64,000 nt of DNA from TMP-24 sp046348855 (GTDB lineage Bacteria > Pseudomonadota > Alphaproteobacteria > Rhodobacterales > Rhodobacteraceae): positions 75,066 to 139,065 of the forward strand of contig JAXMDK010000011.1 of NCBI GenBank assembly GCA_046348855.1, written 5' to 3'. The notes beneath the pieces were generated by a model. That model was not told the DNA's origin. It saw only the letters and a program-made list of their open reading frames with translations, and made no database searches. Shown here piece after piece: positions 40,269 to 48,766 of the stretch. Every line of letters begins with the position of its first letter. The first letter of the stretch is position 1. Position numbers and translations under genes: made by a program.

Positions 40269-41035
40269 GAACGCGGCGTCCGGGTCCAGAACCGCAGCCG
40301 GGCCATCGTGCGCCCCCAGAACCCGCGCAACCCGGCGCGCGCCGCGTCGGCCCGGGCGTCGATGTCGCCGATCCGGCCGCCGACATCGTCCAGTACCGGG
40401 TCGATCTCGCGTTCGCGGAACTGCAGCCACATGCGCCGCAGCATCAGCGCGCCGATCGCCAGCAGCGTCAGGATGACGATGTTGACCCAGGGCACGATGC
40501 TCACATCGGGGCCGGCGACGGCGCGGATCTTGACCGCGTTCGGGTAGATCGACAGCCAGGCCGCGCGCCAGCCATAGTGGGTGACGCTGACCCATTGATA
40601 GGGCTCGGCCTTCGATTCGAGGTTCGAGGCTTCGGCCTGAAGGTTGGAACTGTCGTACTTGAAATAGGGCGGCCAGACCCAGCCGGTATCCTCGTTGCGG
40701 TAGACCATGACCTTCCCGTTGGGGAAGGCGGCATAGATCAGCCGCACATAGCGGTTGGTCGCGGATTCCGCGGTGCCGGTGTCGGGCGAGGCGTAGAAGA
40801 TCGAGTTTTCCCAGCCGACGGTGGTCAGGCGGTTGTCGGTGCCGGTGATGCGGACGATGTCGTGCTGGGGCAGGGTATAGTGCAGGAAGGCCGCGACGAT
40901 CAGGGCGACCAGCGCGCGGATGCCCCACTTCATGTTGCGCCGGCCACGGCTTCCGGCGGGATAGCGGATGCGCAGGAAGATTGTCGCGCCGATCAGGATC
41001 GCCAGGACGATGCCCCAGATGGTGTAACCCGACAT
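40265..41035 (-). CDS. DUF1523 family membrane protein
   Basis: A 256-residue predicted inner-membrane protein. Hydrophobic helices are at about residues 5-22, 38-55 and 185-205, with a soluble segment between them that begins HYTLPQHDIVRITGTDNR, characteristic of DUF1523 proteins from Rhodobacterales, and has many aromatic positions (GWVWPPYFKYDSSNLQAEA). The last 50 residues are charged and cytoplasmic. No biochemical role is known. ATG at 41035 has AGGAG seven bases upstream. It is 10 bases behind the small membrane-protein gene and its stop overlaps the HAD gene start, so these genes form one operon that feeds into the sorC regulator gene. Confidence 0.75.
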   Translation of the reverse strand: MSGYTIWGIVLAILIGATIFLRIRYPAGSRGRRNMKWGIRALVALIVAAFLHYTLPQHDIVRITGTDNRLTTVGWENSIFYASPDTGTAESATNRYVRLIYAAFPNGKVMVYRNEDTGWVWPPYFKYDSSNLQAEASNLESKAEPYQWVSVTHYGWRAAWLSIYPNAVKIRAVAGPDVSIVPWVNIVILTLLAIGALMLRRMWLQFREREIDPVLDDVGGRIGDIDARADAARAGLRGFWGRTMARLRFWTRTPRS

Positions 41036-41045
41036 TGACGCACTC

Positions 41046-41324
41046 CTATTGATAATTGACCAGATAGACGATCCCGGCAAAGCCGATGATCGGCAGGATG
41101 ACCACAAGCCAGATCAGCTTGCGCCGAAGCCCGTGTTCATAGGCCTGCAACCCACTGTCGATGTAAACCTGCCGCTCGCTGGCGCCCTGGCCGGCGGGCG
41201 GGTTCGCATCCCATTCCTTTTCCAGCCTTTCCCGGTGCACCGACCGGGCATAGGTGCGCACGACCAGATAGAGGACCGAAAGCCCGATCAGCCCCAGGAA
41301 TGCCAGACGGATGATGCCGAACAT
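41046..41324 (-). CDS. Small two-helix membrane protein
   Basis: A 92-residue protein with hydrophobic segments at about residues 3-24 (IRLAFLGLIGLSVLYLVV) and 68-88 (RKLIWLVVILPIIGFAGIVYL) and a charged loop between (RSVHRERLEKEWDANPP). The ATG at 41324 follows GGGGGG. Similar small proteins sit next to DUF1523 genes in Rhodobacterales, as here (10-base gap). Function unknown; a membrane scaffold or accessory of the DUF1523 protein is conceivable. Confidence 0.72.
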   Translation of the reverse strand: MFGIIRLAFLGLIGLSVLYLVVRTYARSVHRERLEKEWDANPPAGQGASERQVYIDSGLQAYEHGLRRKLIWLVVILPIIGFAGIVYLVNYQ

Positions 41325-41496
41325 GGTCCCCCCATGACCCGTGATGACCGCCCCCAAGATAGGCGGGGATCGGCCGGCGCGACAGGGGGAGAAGCGGGTT
41401 TCTTTCCACCGGGGCGGGAACGCGGAAGTGACTGGCCTCTGCCGGGGGCCGGCGCTAGATGGGCGACGAAAGCGGGCAGGCGGCAGGAGGTGCAGG

Positions 41497-42254
41497 GTGG
41501 GTCCGGTCTGGCAATCGCGCCGTGCGGTCCTGATCCAGGGGCTGGCGGCGCCGATGATTCTGGCGGGGCTGGCGCGCGCCCGGCCACCGGCTGTGGCCCG
41601 TGGGCTGGTCGAGCCGCACATGCGCTTGGCGGGCAGCGCCGTGACGCCGCGCGTCGCCCTGACGCTGGATGCCTGCGACGGCCATGCCGACCGGCGGATC
41701 CTCGACCTGCTTTTGTCCGAGCGCATCGCCGCGACGATCTTCGTCGCCGGGCCGTGGCTGGCGCGCAACCCCGACGCCTTCGCCGAGCTTCTGGCCCACC
41801 CCGACCTGATCGAGATCGGCAACCACGGCGCCCGCCACCGCGCCGCCGTCGAGGATTCCGAGGTCCTGTGGGGCGTGCGCGCCGCCGGATCGGCCGAGGC
41901 GCTGGAGGCCGAGGTGCGCGGCGGCGCCGACCTGCTGATCGCGGCGGTGCCCCCGGCCGGTCCTGGTTCCGCGGCGCAACCGCGCTTTATTCGCCCGAGG
42001 CGCTGCGGCTGGTCGCGGCGCTGGGCTACCGCGTCGCCGGGTTTTCGCTGAACGGCGACCAGGGGGCGGGGCTGTCGGCCGGCGCGACGCGGGCGCGGAT
42101 CGCGGCGGCAGAGGATGGCGCGGTGATCATCGCCCACGCCAACCAGCCCGGCCGCAGCGCCGGGGCCGGCGTCGCCGAGGGGCTGAGGGCGCTGAAGGCG
42201 AAGGGCGTGGGGTTTATTCGGCTGTCGGACGGGCCGGTGGCGCCGGTGGGGTGA
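41497..42254 (+). pseudogene. Polysaccharide deacetylase-like gene with a single-base frameshift
   Basis: Starting at GTG 41497 (AGGAGG at 41485-41490), the frame encodes a signal-like N-terminus, then VALTLDACDGHADRRILDLLLSERIAATIFVAGPWLARNP and EIGNHGARH, a NodB-type polysaccharide deacetylase whose usual TFDDGP is TLDACDG. At about 41945 the homology jumps to the frame shifted by one: after LLIAA the text continues GAPGRSWFRGATALYSPEALRLVAALGYRV in the other frame, ending at the stop 42252-42254. One missing G in gcggcgg explains it. Either the gene is freshly inactivated or the base call is wrong. If intact it would be about 252 residues. Confidence 0.7.
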
Positions 42255-42306
42255 GGGGGGGCAGATTGCCCACGCTACGCTTGCTTGCTCACAGCATTTT
42301 AGCCAG

Positions 42307-42522
42307 CTAGTTTGCCACAGAATGAAGCCATTCAAGGGCCTCTTTTTTGCTTCCGAACAGAGGTTTCTCGGGCGTCAAGATTGCGCGCCCTTCCACGACG
42401 ATGAACTCCTGACCCCGAAAAAGATCAATCCATTCGCCATCGGGTGCCCTTTTCTGGAAGAACCAGATCTTCCGCCGATCGTTTTCCGCCACAAGTCGAC
42501 AATTCCGCTCTGGATAGACCAC
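42307..42522 (-). CDS. Hypothetical 71-residue protein
   Basis: A short acidic-basic protein with several aromatic residues (KIWFFQKRAPDGEWIDLFRGQEF, ALEWLHSVAN). I place the start at the GTG at 42522 because an AAAGGAG Shine-Dalgarno stands seven bases before it; the frame is open further upstream but without protein-like content. No domain recognised. It lies in a stretch of visibly lower GC than its neighbours, together with the small lipoprotein gene at 42823. Function unknown. Confidence 0.6.
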   Translation of the reverse strand: MVYPERNCRLVAENDRRKIWFFQKRAPDGEWIDLFRGQEFIVVEGRAILTPEKPLFGSKKEALEWLHSVAN

Positions 42523-42822
42523 GTCGTTACTCCTTTGAACATCTCCTAAGATAAAAGGTGCGTCTGTCTTTTCAAGTAGGGTGGCGGTTTTGCAAGATTT
42601 AGAAATGTCAGGCAATAGCGGAGAGCTACCTCCGCTCCGGAGCGCCGGTGCGCAAAAGAGCGCTGGAAGGTGAGGAATTTGTAGGAGGTTGGGACGCATG
42701 ATGTCATGCACGATCGGACAGGGTGGAATTGTTGCGCGGAGCAATCCAGCCTTCGATTCGCTATTTTCAAAAAATTGATTTCATGCGCCTATTGACGACG
42801 ATCTATGGAATTGGAGTCCAAC
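42523..42822. other. Lower-GC intergenic stretch
   Basis: About 300 bases between two small genes on opposite strands. It is more AT-rich than the rest of the window and holds the two outward-facing promoters presumably, but I see no convincing open frame, RNA gene or repeat in it. Confidence 0.5.
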
Positions 42823-43140
42823 ATGAAGAAGGCTGCCGCACCCATCTTGTTTGCGCTGTCATTGATTGGATGCGCAGACTACGATCTTCGTATTTCGTCG
42901 TCTTCGCTAGAGCCGACCGACCATCCCGGGGAATTTCGATGGAGAACCATTGCCGACGCAGTTTATCCAATAAACAGCGCCAAGGCTGAAGCGCTTCGAA
43001 TGGCCCAGTTGCGAAAGGTGATGGATCTCAATGCGAGTTGCGCAACGGGTTATGCGGTCAAGGACCGGGTGGCCACACGCAAAGTCAACGGGGCAATCGG
43101 CGATATCTACGATGTATTCTACACAGTTCAATGCGGATAG
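42823..43140 (+). CDS. Small hypothetical lipoprotein
   Basis: A 105-residue predicted lipoprotein: MKKAAAPILFALSLIGCADYD has a positively charged start, a hydrophobic core and a lipobox LIGC. The mature part (about 85 residues) has one long helix-like stretch (NSAKAEALRMAQLRKVMDLNASC) and ends VFYTVQCG, with two cysteines (Cys78-like and the last Cys) that may pair. GGAG seven bases before the ATG at 42823 supports the start. It resembles small lipoproteins with a short-chain hydro-domain of unknown role. Low GC and lone position suggest possible horizontal gain. Confidence 0.7.
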   Translation: MKKAAAPILFALSLIGCADYDLRISSSSLEPTDHPGEFRWRTIADAVYPINSAKAEALRMAQLRKVMDLNASCATGYAVKDRVATRKVNGAIGDIYDVFYTVQCG

Positions 43141-43186
43141 TGAGCTGCTGCCCGTTGCTCTGATCGTCCGGTGAGTATTGCCCCCC

Positions 43187-44830
43187 TCACACCAACCGCT
43201 CCGTCTCCTTCGCCGCCCGGACAAAATCCGCGAACAACGGATGCGGTGCAAACGGTTTCGACTTCAGTTCCGGGTGGAACTGGACGCCGATGAACCAGGG
43301 GTGGCCCTTGACCTCGACGATCTCCGGCAGCCGCCCGTCCGGCGACATGCCGGAAAAGACCAGGCCGCATTTTTCCAGCCGGTCGCGGTATTTCACGTCG
43401 ACCTCGTAACGGTGGCGGTGGCGTTCCTCGATCGTCGTGGCGTGGTAGACCTGCGCGACCTTGGAGTCAGGCGCGAGCAGCGCGGTATAGGCGCCCAGCC
43501 GCATGGTGCCACCCTTGGCGTCGTCGGCCTTGCGGCTGACGGTGTGGTTGCCCTGCACCCATTCCTTCAGGTGGTAGACCACGGGTTCGAAGCGTTTTTC
43601 ACCCTTTTCATGGTCGAATTCCTCGGACCCCGCCTTGGCGACGCCGGCCAGGTTGCGCGCCGCCTCGATCACCGCCATCTGCATGCCGAGGCAGATGCCA
43701 AGGTAGGGAACCTGTTTTTCGCGGGCGAACTGGGCAGCCTTGATCTTGCCCTCGGTGCCGCGTTCGCCGAAGCCGCCGGGCACGAGGATGGCGTGGAAAT
43801 CCTCGAGGTAGGGCGCGGGATCCTCGCGTTCAAAGATCTCGCTGTCGATCCATTCGGCCTTGACGCGGACGCGGTTGGCCATGCCGCCGTGGGTCAGCGC
43901 CTCGGCGATGGATTTGTAGGCGTCCTCGAGCTGGGTGTACTTGCCGACGATGGCGACCCGCACCTCGCCCTCGGCATGGTCGAGCCGGTCCATCACGTCG
44001 GTCCAGCGCTCGAGGTTGGGCTTGGGCGCCGGCTGGATCTGGAAGGCGTCGAGGACGGCGCGGTCAAGGCCCGCGCGGTGGTAGGCGAGCGGCGCCTCGT
44101 AGATGGTCTTCAGGTCATAGGCGGGGATCACCGCGTCGGGGCGAACGTTGCAGAACAGCGCGATTTTTTCGCGCTCGCGGTCGGGGATCGGATGTTCGCT
44201 GCGGCAGACCAGCACATCGGGGGCGAGGCCGATCGACTGCAGTTCCTTGACCGAATGCTGGGTGGGCTTGGTCTTCAGCTCGCCCGAGGCCGACAGGTAG
44301 GGCAGCAGCGTCAGGTGCATCAGGATCGACTGGCCGCGCGGACGTTCGTGAATGAACTGGCGGATGGCTTCGAAGAAGGGCAGGCCTTCGATGTCGCCGA
44401 CCGTGCCGCCGATCTCGCACAACATGAAGTCGACCTCATCCTCGCCGATCCGAAGGAAGTCCTTGATTTCGTTGGTGACGTGGGGGATGACCTGGATGGT
44501 CTTGCCCAGATAGTCGCCGCGCCGTTCCTTTTCCAGCACGTTGGAATAGATGCGCCCCGACGAGATGGAATCGGTCTTGCGGGCATGGACGCCGGTGAAG
44601 CGTTCGTAATGCCCGAGGTCGAGGTCGGTCTCGGCGCCGTCGTCGGTGACGAACACCTCGCCATGTTCGAAGGGCGACATGGTGCCGGGGTCGACGTTCA
44701 GGTAGGGGTCGAGCTTCCTGAGCCGTACCGTGAAGCCCCGCGCCTGCAAAAGCGCCCCGAGCGCCGCCGAAGCCAGGCCCTTGCCAAGCGAGGAAACCAC
44801 ACCGCCGGTGATGAAAACGTAACGCGCCAT
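43187..44830 (-). CDS. pyrG: CTP synthase
   Basis: A 547-residue CTP synthetase, making CTP from UTP, ATP and glutamine. The N-terminal synthetase domain begins YVFITGGVVSSLGKGLASAALG (about residues 3-24), with DPYLNVDPGTMSPFEHGEVFV. The C-terminal class I glutamine amidotransferase domain has the nucleophile Cys in YLGICLGMQMAVIE and the His-Glu pair near FHPELKSKP. Length and start agree with other PyrG proteins. It is 157 bases downstream of secG on the same strand, the standard alphaproteobacterial secG-pyrG order, and can be transcribed with it unless the intervening hairpin terminates. Confidence 0.97.
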   Translation of the reverse strand: MARYVFITGGVVSSLGKGLASAALGALLQARGFTVRLRKLDPYLNVDPGTMSPFEHGEVFVTDDGAETDLDLGHYERFTGVHARKTDSISSGRIYSNVLEKERRGDYLGKTIQVIPHVTNEIKDFLRIGEDEVDFMLCEIGGTVGDIEGLPFFEAIRQFIHERPRGQSILMHLTLLPYLSASGELKTKPTQHSVKELQSIGLAPDVLVCRSEHPIPDREREKIALFCNVRPDAVIPAYDLKTIYEAPLAYHRAGLDRAVLDAFQIQPAPKPNLERWTDVMDRLDHAEGEVRVAIVGKYTQLEDAYKSIAEALTHGGMANRVRVKAEWIDSEIFEREDPAPYLEDFHAILVPGGFGERGTEGKIKAAQFAREKQVPYLGICLGMQMAVIEAARNLAGVAKAGSEEFDHEKGEKRFEPVVYHLKEWVQGNHTVSRKADDAKGGTMRLGAYTALLAPDSKVAQVYHATTIEERHRHRYEVDVKYRDRLEKCGLVFSGMSPDGRLPEIVEVKGHPWFIGVQFHPELKSKPFAPHPLFADFVRAAKETERLV

Positions 44831-44953
44831 GCCTGTGGTGCCCCCGTGAAACTGGTTTTCTGAATGGCCGCAGACGGTCAGGAATGCAGCATCACGGGAT
44901 TCAAGTCATATCCGATTCGGCCGGTTCCCGCAACCGGACCGCAAGATTTTGGG

Positions 44954-44972
44954 GGCGCACCATTGGTGCGCC
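44954..44972 (-). terminator. Perfect hairpin between secG and pyrG
   Basis: GGCGCACC-ATT-GGTGCGCC, an 8-bp perfect stem with a 3-base loop, begins 15 bases after the secG stop. On the minus strand it is followed by CCCCAAAATC, not a T-run, so it may be a weak terminator or mRNA 3'-end structure. Confidence 0.5.
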
Positions 44973-44987
44973 ATATTTGTGGGTGAA

Positions 44988-45410
44988 TCAGTTCGACGGG
45001 GCGGTGGAGGCCGGCGCGCTGGACGCGGGCGCCGTGGCGGAGCCGGTCGAAGCTGCCGGCGCGCTGGTGGTCGCGTTGCCCTGGGTCGCATCGCTGGGCG
45101 GCAGCAGGTTGCCTTCGGGTGCCGGCGGCGCGGCAGGCGCGGCCGGGGCCGTGGCCGCCGCCGGGGCCGAGGTATCCAGCACCGAGGTGCCCTTGGCGTT
45201 GCGTGCCGACAGGTAGGTCAGCGCGATCGAGGTGCAGATGAAGCAGGCGGCGAAGATCCAGGTCAGCCGGGTCAGGGCGTTGGCCGCGCCGCGCGCCGTC
45301 ATCGCCCCGCCGCCGGACAGAAGCGCGCCGCCCTCGTTCCGTTGCAGGAGAACCACGCCGATCAGAAGAAGCGCGAGGATCAGGTGAACGGTGAGGATGA
45401 CGTTTTCCAT
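44988..45410 (-). CDS. secG: Preprotein translocase subunit SecG
   Basis: A 140-residue SecG, the small membrane partner of SecYE. Two membrane segments are at about residues 4-22 (ILTVHLILALLLIGVVLLQ) and 52-70 (LTWIFAACFICTSIALTYL), joined by the conserved QRNEGGALLSGGG loop. From about residue 80 the protein has a 60-residue Ala/Pro/Ser/Thr tail, longer than in most SecG proteins but common in alphaproteobacteria. It precedes pyrG. Confidence 0.93.
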   Translation of the reverse strand: MENVILTVHLILALLLIGVVLLQRNEGGALLSGGGAMTARGAANALTRLTWIFAACFICTSIALTYLSARNAKGTSVLDTSAPAAATAPAAPAAPPAPEGNLLPPSDATQGNATTSAPAASTGSATAPASSAPASTAPSN

Positions 45411-45488
45411 CGGAGCCGGGGCCTTTCGAGACTGACGCGCCTATCTAGGCGGAAGGGGGCAGGCGCGCAAGGGGTGCGCGGGCGCGCG

Positions 45489-46298
45489 TCAGCGGGGCAG
45501 GGCGGAAAGGACCACGCTGGCCAAATGGGCAAGCCGGTTTGCCAGCATCGTGGTGATCCGCCCCCGGTTTATCGCGATATCCGCGAAGATAGTGCCAATC
45601 GTGGCCAGGTAACCAAGGTAGGCCCAGCCAACGACATCGTTGTAGACAAAGGCGAGGATCGGATCCCACCCGCTCAAATACCAGGCGGTCGTCACGAGCG
45701 TGGCTGCCGACAATGACAGCGAAACCAGCAGAAGCTGGCGTTCGGTGCGCGGCCTGACAAGCGACAATGCAAGGGCGACGGCGAATGCGGCGGCATTGCT
45801 GGCCGAGAAGATAACGAAATCGCGGCGGACCACCGCCATGTGTCGGCGATAGAGATCGATGATCGCCGCTCGCAGCCGCGCTTCGCTCAGCGGAAGTGCG
45901 GACAGGTGCGCCCGGAAGAATCGCCCGGCCTCTTGGACGGCCTGCGCGCGCGGGCCGGTTGCTTCGGCGCAGGGATCGGCACAGTCGGCCTCGACGACGT
46001 TGGTAACGAAATCGCCGAGTTGCCCGCCAAGGTTCTGCGCAACTCGCTCGACCTCGCGGGAAATCCTGCTGCCGAGGGGGGCAAGCAGGTCCTGCATCGG
46101 ACCCGCCTTGTTCGGCGACAGCGTCGCCACGAGCAGCGCCGGCATCTTCTGGGTTACCTTTGCCAACACGACATCGTGCACCCGGCGGTCGAAGTCCTCG
46201 GGGAAGAGGCCGATGTAGATGGCAGACCCGGAAAACAGGACCATGCCCACGGCACACAGCACGATGTTGAGGCGGCGCAGGGTCGCAAGCGTAAGCAT
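45489..46298 (-). CDS. Hypothetical multi-spanning membrane protein
   Basis: A 269-residue protein with an N-terminal hydrophobic segment (about 10-30), a periplasmic region of about 120 residues containing one CADPC pair and a RFFRAHLSALPLSEARLR helix, and three C-terminal membrane helices (about 160-180, 190-208, 215-240). I recognise no domain. The two cysteines in VEADCADPCAEA could form a disulfide or bind metal. It stands alone between secG and the VOC gene on the same strand, with gaps of 78 and 183 bases. Function unknown. Confidence 0.65.
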   Translation of the reverse strand: MLTLATLRRLNIVLCAVGMVLFSGSAIYIGLFPEDFDRRVHDVVLAKVTQKMPALLVATLSPNKAGPMQDLLAPLGSRISREVERVAQNLGGQLGDFVTNVVEADCADPCAEATGPRAQAVQEAGRFFRAHLSALPLSEARLRAAIIDLYRRHMAVVRRDFVIFSASNAAAFAVALALSLVRPRTERQLLLVSLSLSAATLVTTAWYLSGWDPILAFVYNDVVGWAYLGYLATIGTIFADIAINRGRITTMLANRLAHLASVVLSALPR

Positions 46299-46481
46299 GA
46301 TGGTCGAGTGTTACCCGTTCGCTTCAGCCTAGGATTGTCGGCCGATCCTGTCCAGATACGGCGCTGATCGTCGCGAGTATTGGCGGGAGCGAGGCGGCAG
46401 GATTGTCGGCCCGTGCCGGTCTTGGGTCCAGCGATGCCGCGACCCTAGCCCGGGTGGCGAAGCAGAAGATAGCGGGGCACG

Positions 46482-46868
46482 TCAGGCCGACGGCGCCTCG
46501 CAGACCGCCGAGAGCTTGTTGCCGTCAGGATCGCGGACATAGCAGGCATAGAAGCTGGCATGATAGGGACGCAGGCCGGGCGCGCCCTCGTCGGTGCCGC
46601 CATGCGCCAGCGCCGCCTTGTGGAAGGCGTCGACCGCTGTGCGCGTCGATGCGGCGAGCGCCGGCATCGAGCCGTTGCCGACGGTGGCGGGGCGGCCGTC
46701 GAAGGGGCGGTTGATCCACAGCCGGATGCGGCTGTCGTCGGCGGGGCCATAGCCGATCTCGTCATCGCGGGTGGCGCGGCGGACTAGGCCGAGGGGCGCG
46801 AGGGCGGCGTCGTAGAAGGCGGTCGCGCGGGGCAGGTCGTTGGTCCCGAGGGTGAGGTAAAGCAGCAT
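46482..46868 (-). CDS. VOC (glyoxalase/dioxygenase superfamily) protein
   Basis: A 128-residue VOC-fold protein with paired beta-alpha-beta-beta-beta modules: LYLTLGTNDLPRATAFYDAALAPLG at the start and FYACYVRDPDGNKLSAVCE at the end, the latter carrying the usual Glu metal ligand. Family members include glyoxalases, antibiotic-resistance proteins and extradiol dioxygenases; this small lone copy cannot be assigned a substrate. Start ATG at 46868. It is divergent from purA. Confidence 0.8.
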   Translation of the reverse strand: MLLYLTLGTNDLPRATAFYDAALAPLGLVRRATRDDEIGYGPADDSRIRLWINRPFDGRPATVGNGSMPALAASTRTAVDAFHKAALAHGGTDEGAPGLRPYHASFYACYVRDPDGNKLSAVCEAPSA

Positions 46869-46967
46869 GAAGACTCCTGGCGTGCGGTGCGGCCATTTTC
46901 AGGTTTCGCTGGCCGGTCGGGGCCGCTATAGGACGCAGGGTTTGAGGCGGATGCAAGGACCGAGCGC

Positions 46968-48260
46968 ATGGCCAACGTGGTTGTCGTGGGCGCCCAGTGG
47001 GGCGATGAGGGCAAGGGCAAGATCGTCGACTGGCTGAGCGAACGCGCCGACGTGATCGCGCGGTTCCAGGGCGGGCACAATGCCGGGCACACGCTGGTGG
47101 TCGACGGCACGGTCTACAAGCTCAGCCTGCTGCCTTCGGGGATAGTGCGCGGCGGCAAGCTTTCGGTCATCGGCAACGGCGTGGTGCTCGACCCCTGGCA
47201 TCTGGTGACCGAGATCGGGAAGCTGCGCGGCCAGGGCGTGGAGATTTCGCCCGAGAACCTGATGATCGCCGAGAATGCGCCGCTGATCCTGCCGGTTCAT
47301 GGCGAACTCGACCGGGCGCGCGAGGCGCAGGTCGGCGTGGCGAAGATCGGCACCACCGGCCGCGGCATCGGCCCGGCCTACGAGGACAAGGTCGGCCGCC
47401 GGGCGATCCGGGTCGCGGACCTTGCCGACCGTACGACGCTGGAGGCGCGGGTCGACCGGCTTCTGGCCCACCACGACGCGCTGCGCCGGGGGCTGGGGAT
47501 CGCCCCGGTCGACCGGGCGGCGCTGATCGCGGCGCTGGAGGAGATCGCGCCGCAGGTCCTGCCCTATGCGAAACCCGTCTGGAAGGTGATGACCGAGGCG
47601 CGGCGGGCCGGCAAGCGCATCCTGTTTGAAGGCGCGCAGGGTGCGCTGCTCGACATCGATTTCGGCACCTACCCCTTCGTCACCTCGTCCAACGTGATCG
47701 CCGGGCAGGCGGCGACCGGCGTGGGCATGGGGCCGGGGGCGATCGACTTCGTCCTCGGGATCGTCAAGGCCTATACGACGCGGGTGGGCGAAGGGCCGTT
47801 CCCGGCCGAACTCACCGACGCCGATGGCGAACGGCTGGGCACGCGCGGCCACGAGTTCGGCACCGTGACCGGGCGCAAGCGGCGCTGCGGCTGGTTCGAC
47901 GCGGTGCTGGTGCGGCAGACCTGCGCGACCTCGGGCGTCAAAGGCATCGCGCTGACCAAGCTTGACGTGCTGGACGGGTTCGAGACGCTGAAGATCTGCG
48001 TGGGCTATGATCTGGACGGCCAGCGGCTTGACCACCTGCCGACCGCGGCGGATGCGCAGGCGCGTTGCCGGCCGGTCTACGAGGAACTGGAAGGCTGGCA
48101 GGACAGCACCGCCGGGGCCCGGTCGTGGGCCGACCTGCCGGGGGCGGCGGTCAAGTATGTGCGGCGGATCGAGGAGCTGATCCAGTGCCCGGTGGCGCTG
48201 TTGTCGACCAGCCCCGAGCGCGACGACACGATCCTGGTCACCGACCCGTTCGCGGACTGA
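46968..48260 (+). CDS. purA: Adenylosuccinate synthetase
   Basis: A 430-residue PurA that joins IMP and aspartate with GTP to adenylosuccinate, the first committed step to AMP. Motifs are the P-loop-like VVVGAQWGDEGKGKIVDWL at the start, RFQGGHNAGHTLVV with the catalytic His, KIGTTGRGIGPAYEDKVGR, EGAQGALLDIDFGTYPFVT, and GRKRRCGWFDAVL. Full length. DUF2842 follows 4 bases later, a pairing typical for Rhodobacterales. Confidence 0.97.
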   Translation: MANVVVVGAQWGDEGKGKIVDWLSERADVIARFQGGHNAGHTLVVDGTVYKLSLLPSGIVRGGKLSVIGNGVVLDPWHLVTEIGKLRGQGVEISPENLMIAENAPLILPVHGELDRAREAQVGVAKIGTTGRGIGPAYEDKVGRRAIRVADLADRTTLEARVDRLLAHHDALRRGLGIAPVDRAALIAALEEIAPQVLPYAKPVWKVMTEARRAGKRILFEGAQGALLDIDFGTYPFVTSSNVIAGQAATGVGMGPGAIDFVLGIVKAYTTRVGEGPFPAELTDADGERLGTRGHEFGTVTGRKRRCGWFDAVLVRQTCATSGVKGIALTKLDVLDGFETLKICVGYDLDGQRLDHLPTAADAQARCRPVYEELEGWQDSTAGARSWADLPGAAVKYVRRIEELIQCPVALLSTSPERDDTILVTDPFAD

Positions 48261-48264
48261 GCCG

Positions 48265-48495
48265 ATGGGCTACCGGGCGCGCAAACGGCTGGCGATGCTG
48301 ATCCTGGTGGTTGGGCTGCCGGCCTATATCGTGGCGGCGATCACGCTGGAGAACCGGCTGGTCGCGGCCTGGGGACCGCCGCCGGTGCTGGCCGAACTGG
48401 TGATTTTCGTGGCGCTGGCGTTCTTGTGGGCCTTGCCCTTCAAGAGCATCTTCACCGGTATCGGCCAGGCCGACCCGGACGAACCGCAGCGCTGA
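48265..48495 (+). CDS. DUF2842 domain membrane protein
   Basis: A 76-residue DUF2842 protein with two membrane helices: about residues 10-28 (AMLILVVGLPAYIVAAITL) and 42-60 (LAELVIFVALAFLWALPF), the latter followed by the family's KSIFTGIGQADP. Its role is unknown. It starts 4 bases after purA and ends ahead of a strong hairpin element. Confidence 0.88.
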   Translation: MGYRARKRLAMLILVVGLPAYIVAAITLENRLVAAWGPPPVLAELVIFVALAFLWALPFKSIFTGIGQADPDEPQR

Positions 48496-48527
48496 GGTCC
48501 CGGCCGGGCGCCACCGGGCCGACACGG

Positions 48528-48580
48528 GCGGGAGGGCGCCGCCCTCCCGCACCCTCCCGGAGTATTTGGCAAGGAAAAAG
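48528..48580 (+). terminator. Hairpin plus CCCGGAGTATTTGGCAAGGAAAAAG element after purA-DUF2842
   Basis: GCGGGAGGGC-GCC-GCCCTCCCGC is a perfect 10-bp stem (48528-48550), followed by ACCCTCCCGGAGTATTTG and then GCAAGGAAAAAG. A near copy stands at 10201-10241 on the minus strand. The rest of the 319-base gap up to 48814 holds a second terminator-like hairpin at 48767 and no convincing gene. Confidence 0.65.
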
Positions 48581-48766
48581 CGGGGCGAGGCTGGAAGTGT
48601 TCGTCGACGCATCGGGATCGTGGCGAGGGAACAGCCGGCCGCCGGACGTAGTACAGGGAGGCCCGGCACGCGCGCGGCGGGCTCTTCCCCCGCCGACCGG
48701 CTGCCGGATCAACGTAGGTCAGCGGTAGCGAGGAATCAATCAGCTCGCCCGGTGCCGGAATGCGAA

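Noticed and set aside
44954..44972. Perfect palindrome considered as an insertion-sequence end or attachment site
   Set aside because: It lies between two ordinary genes in standard order with no transposase or duplicated flank, so a transcript-end hairpin is simpler.
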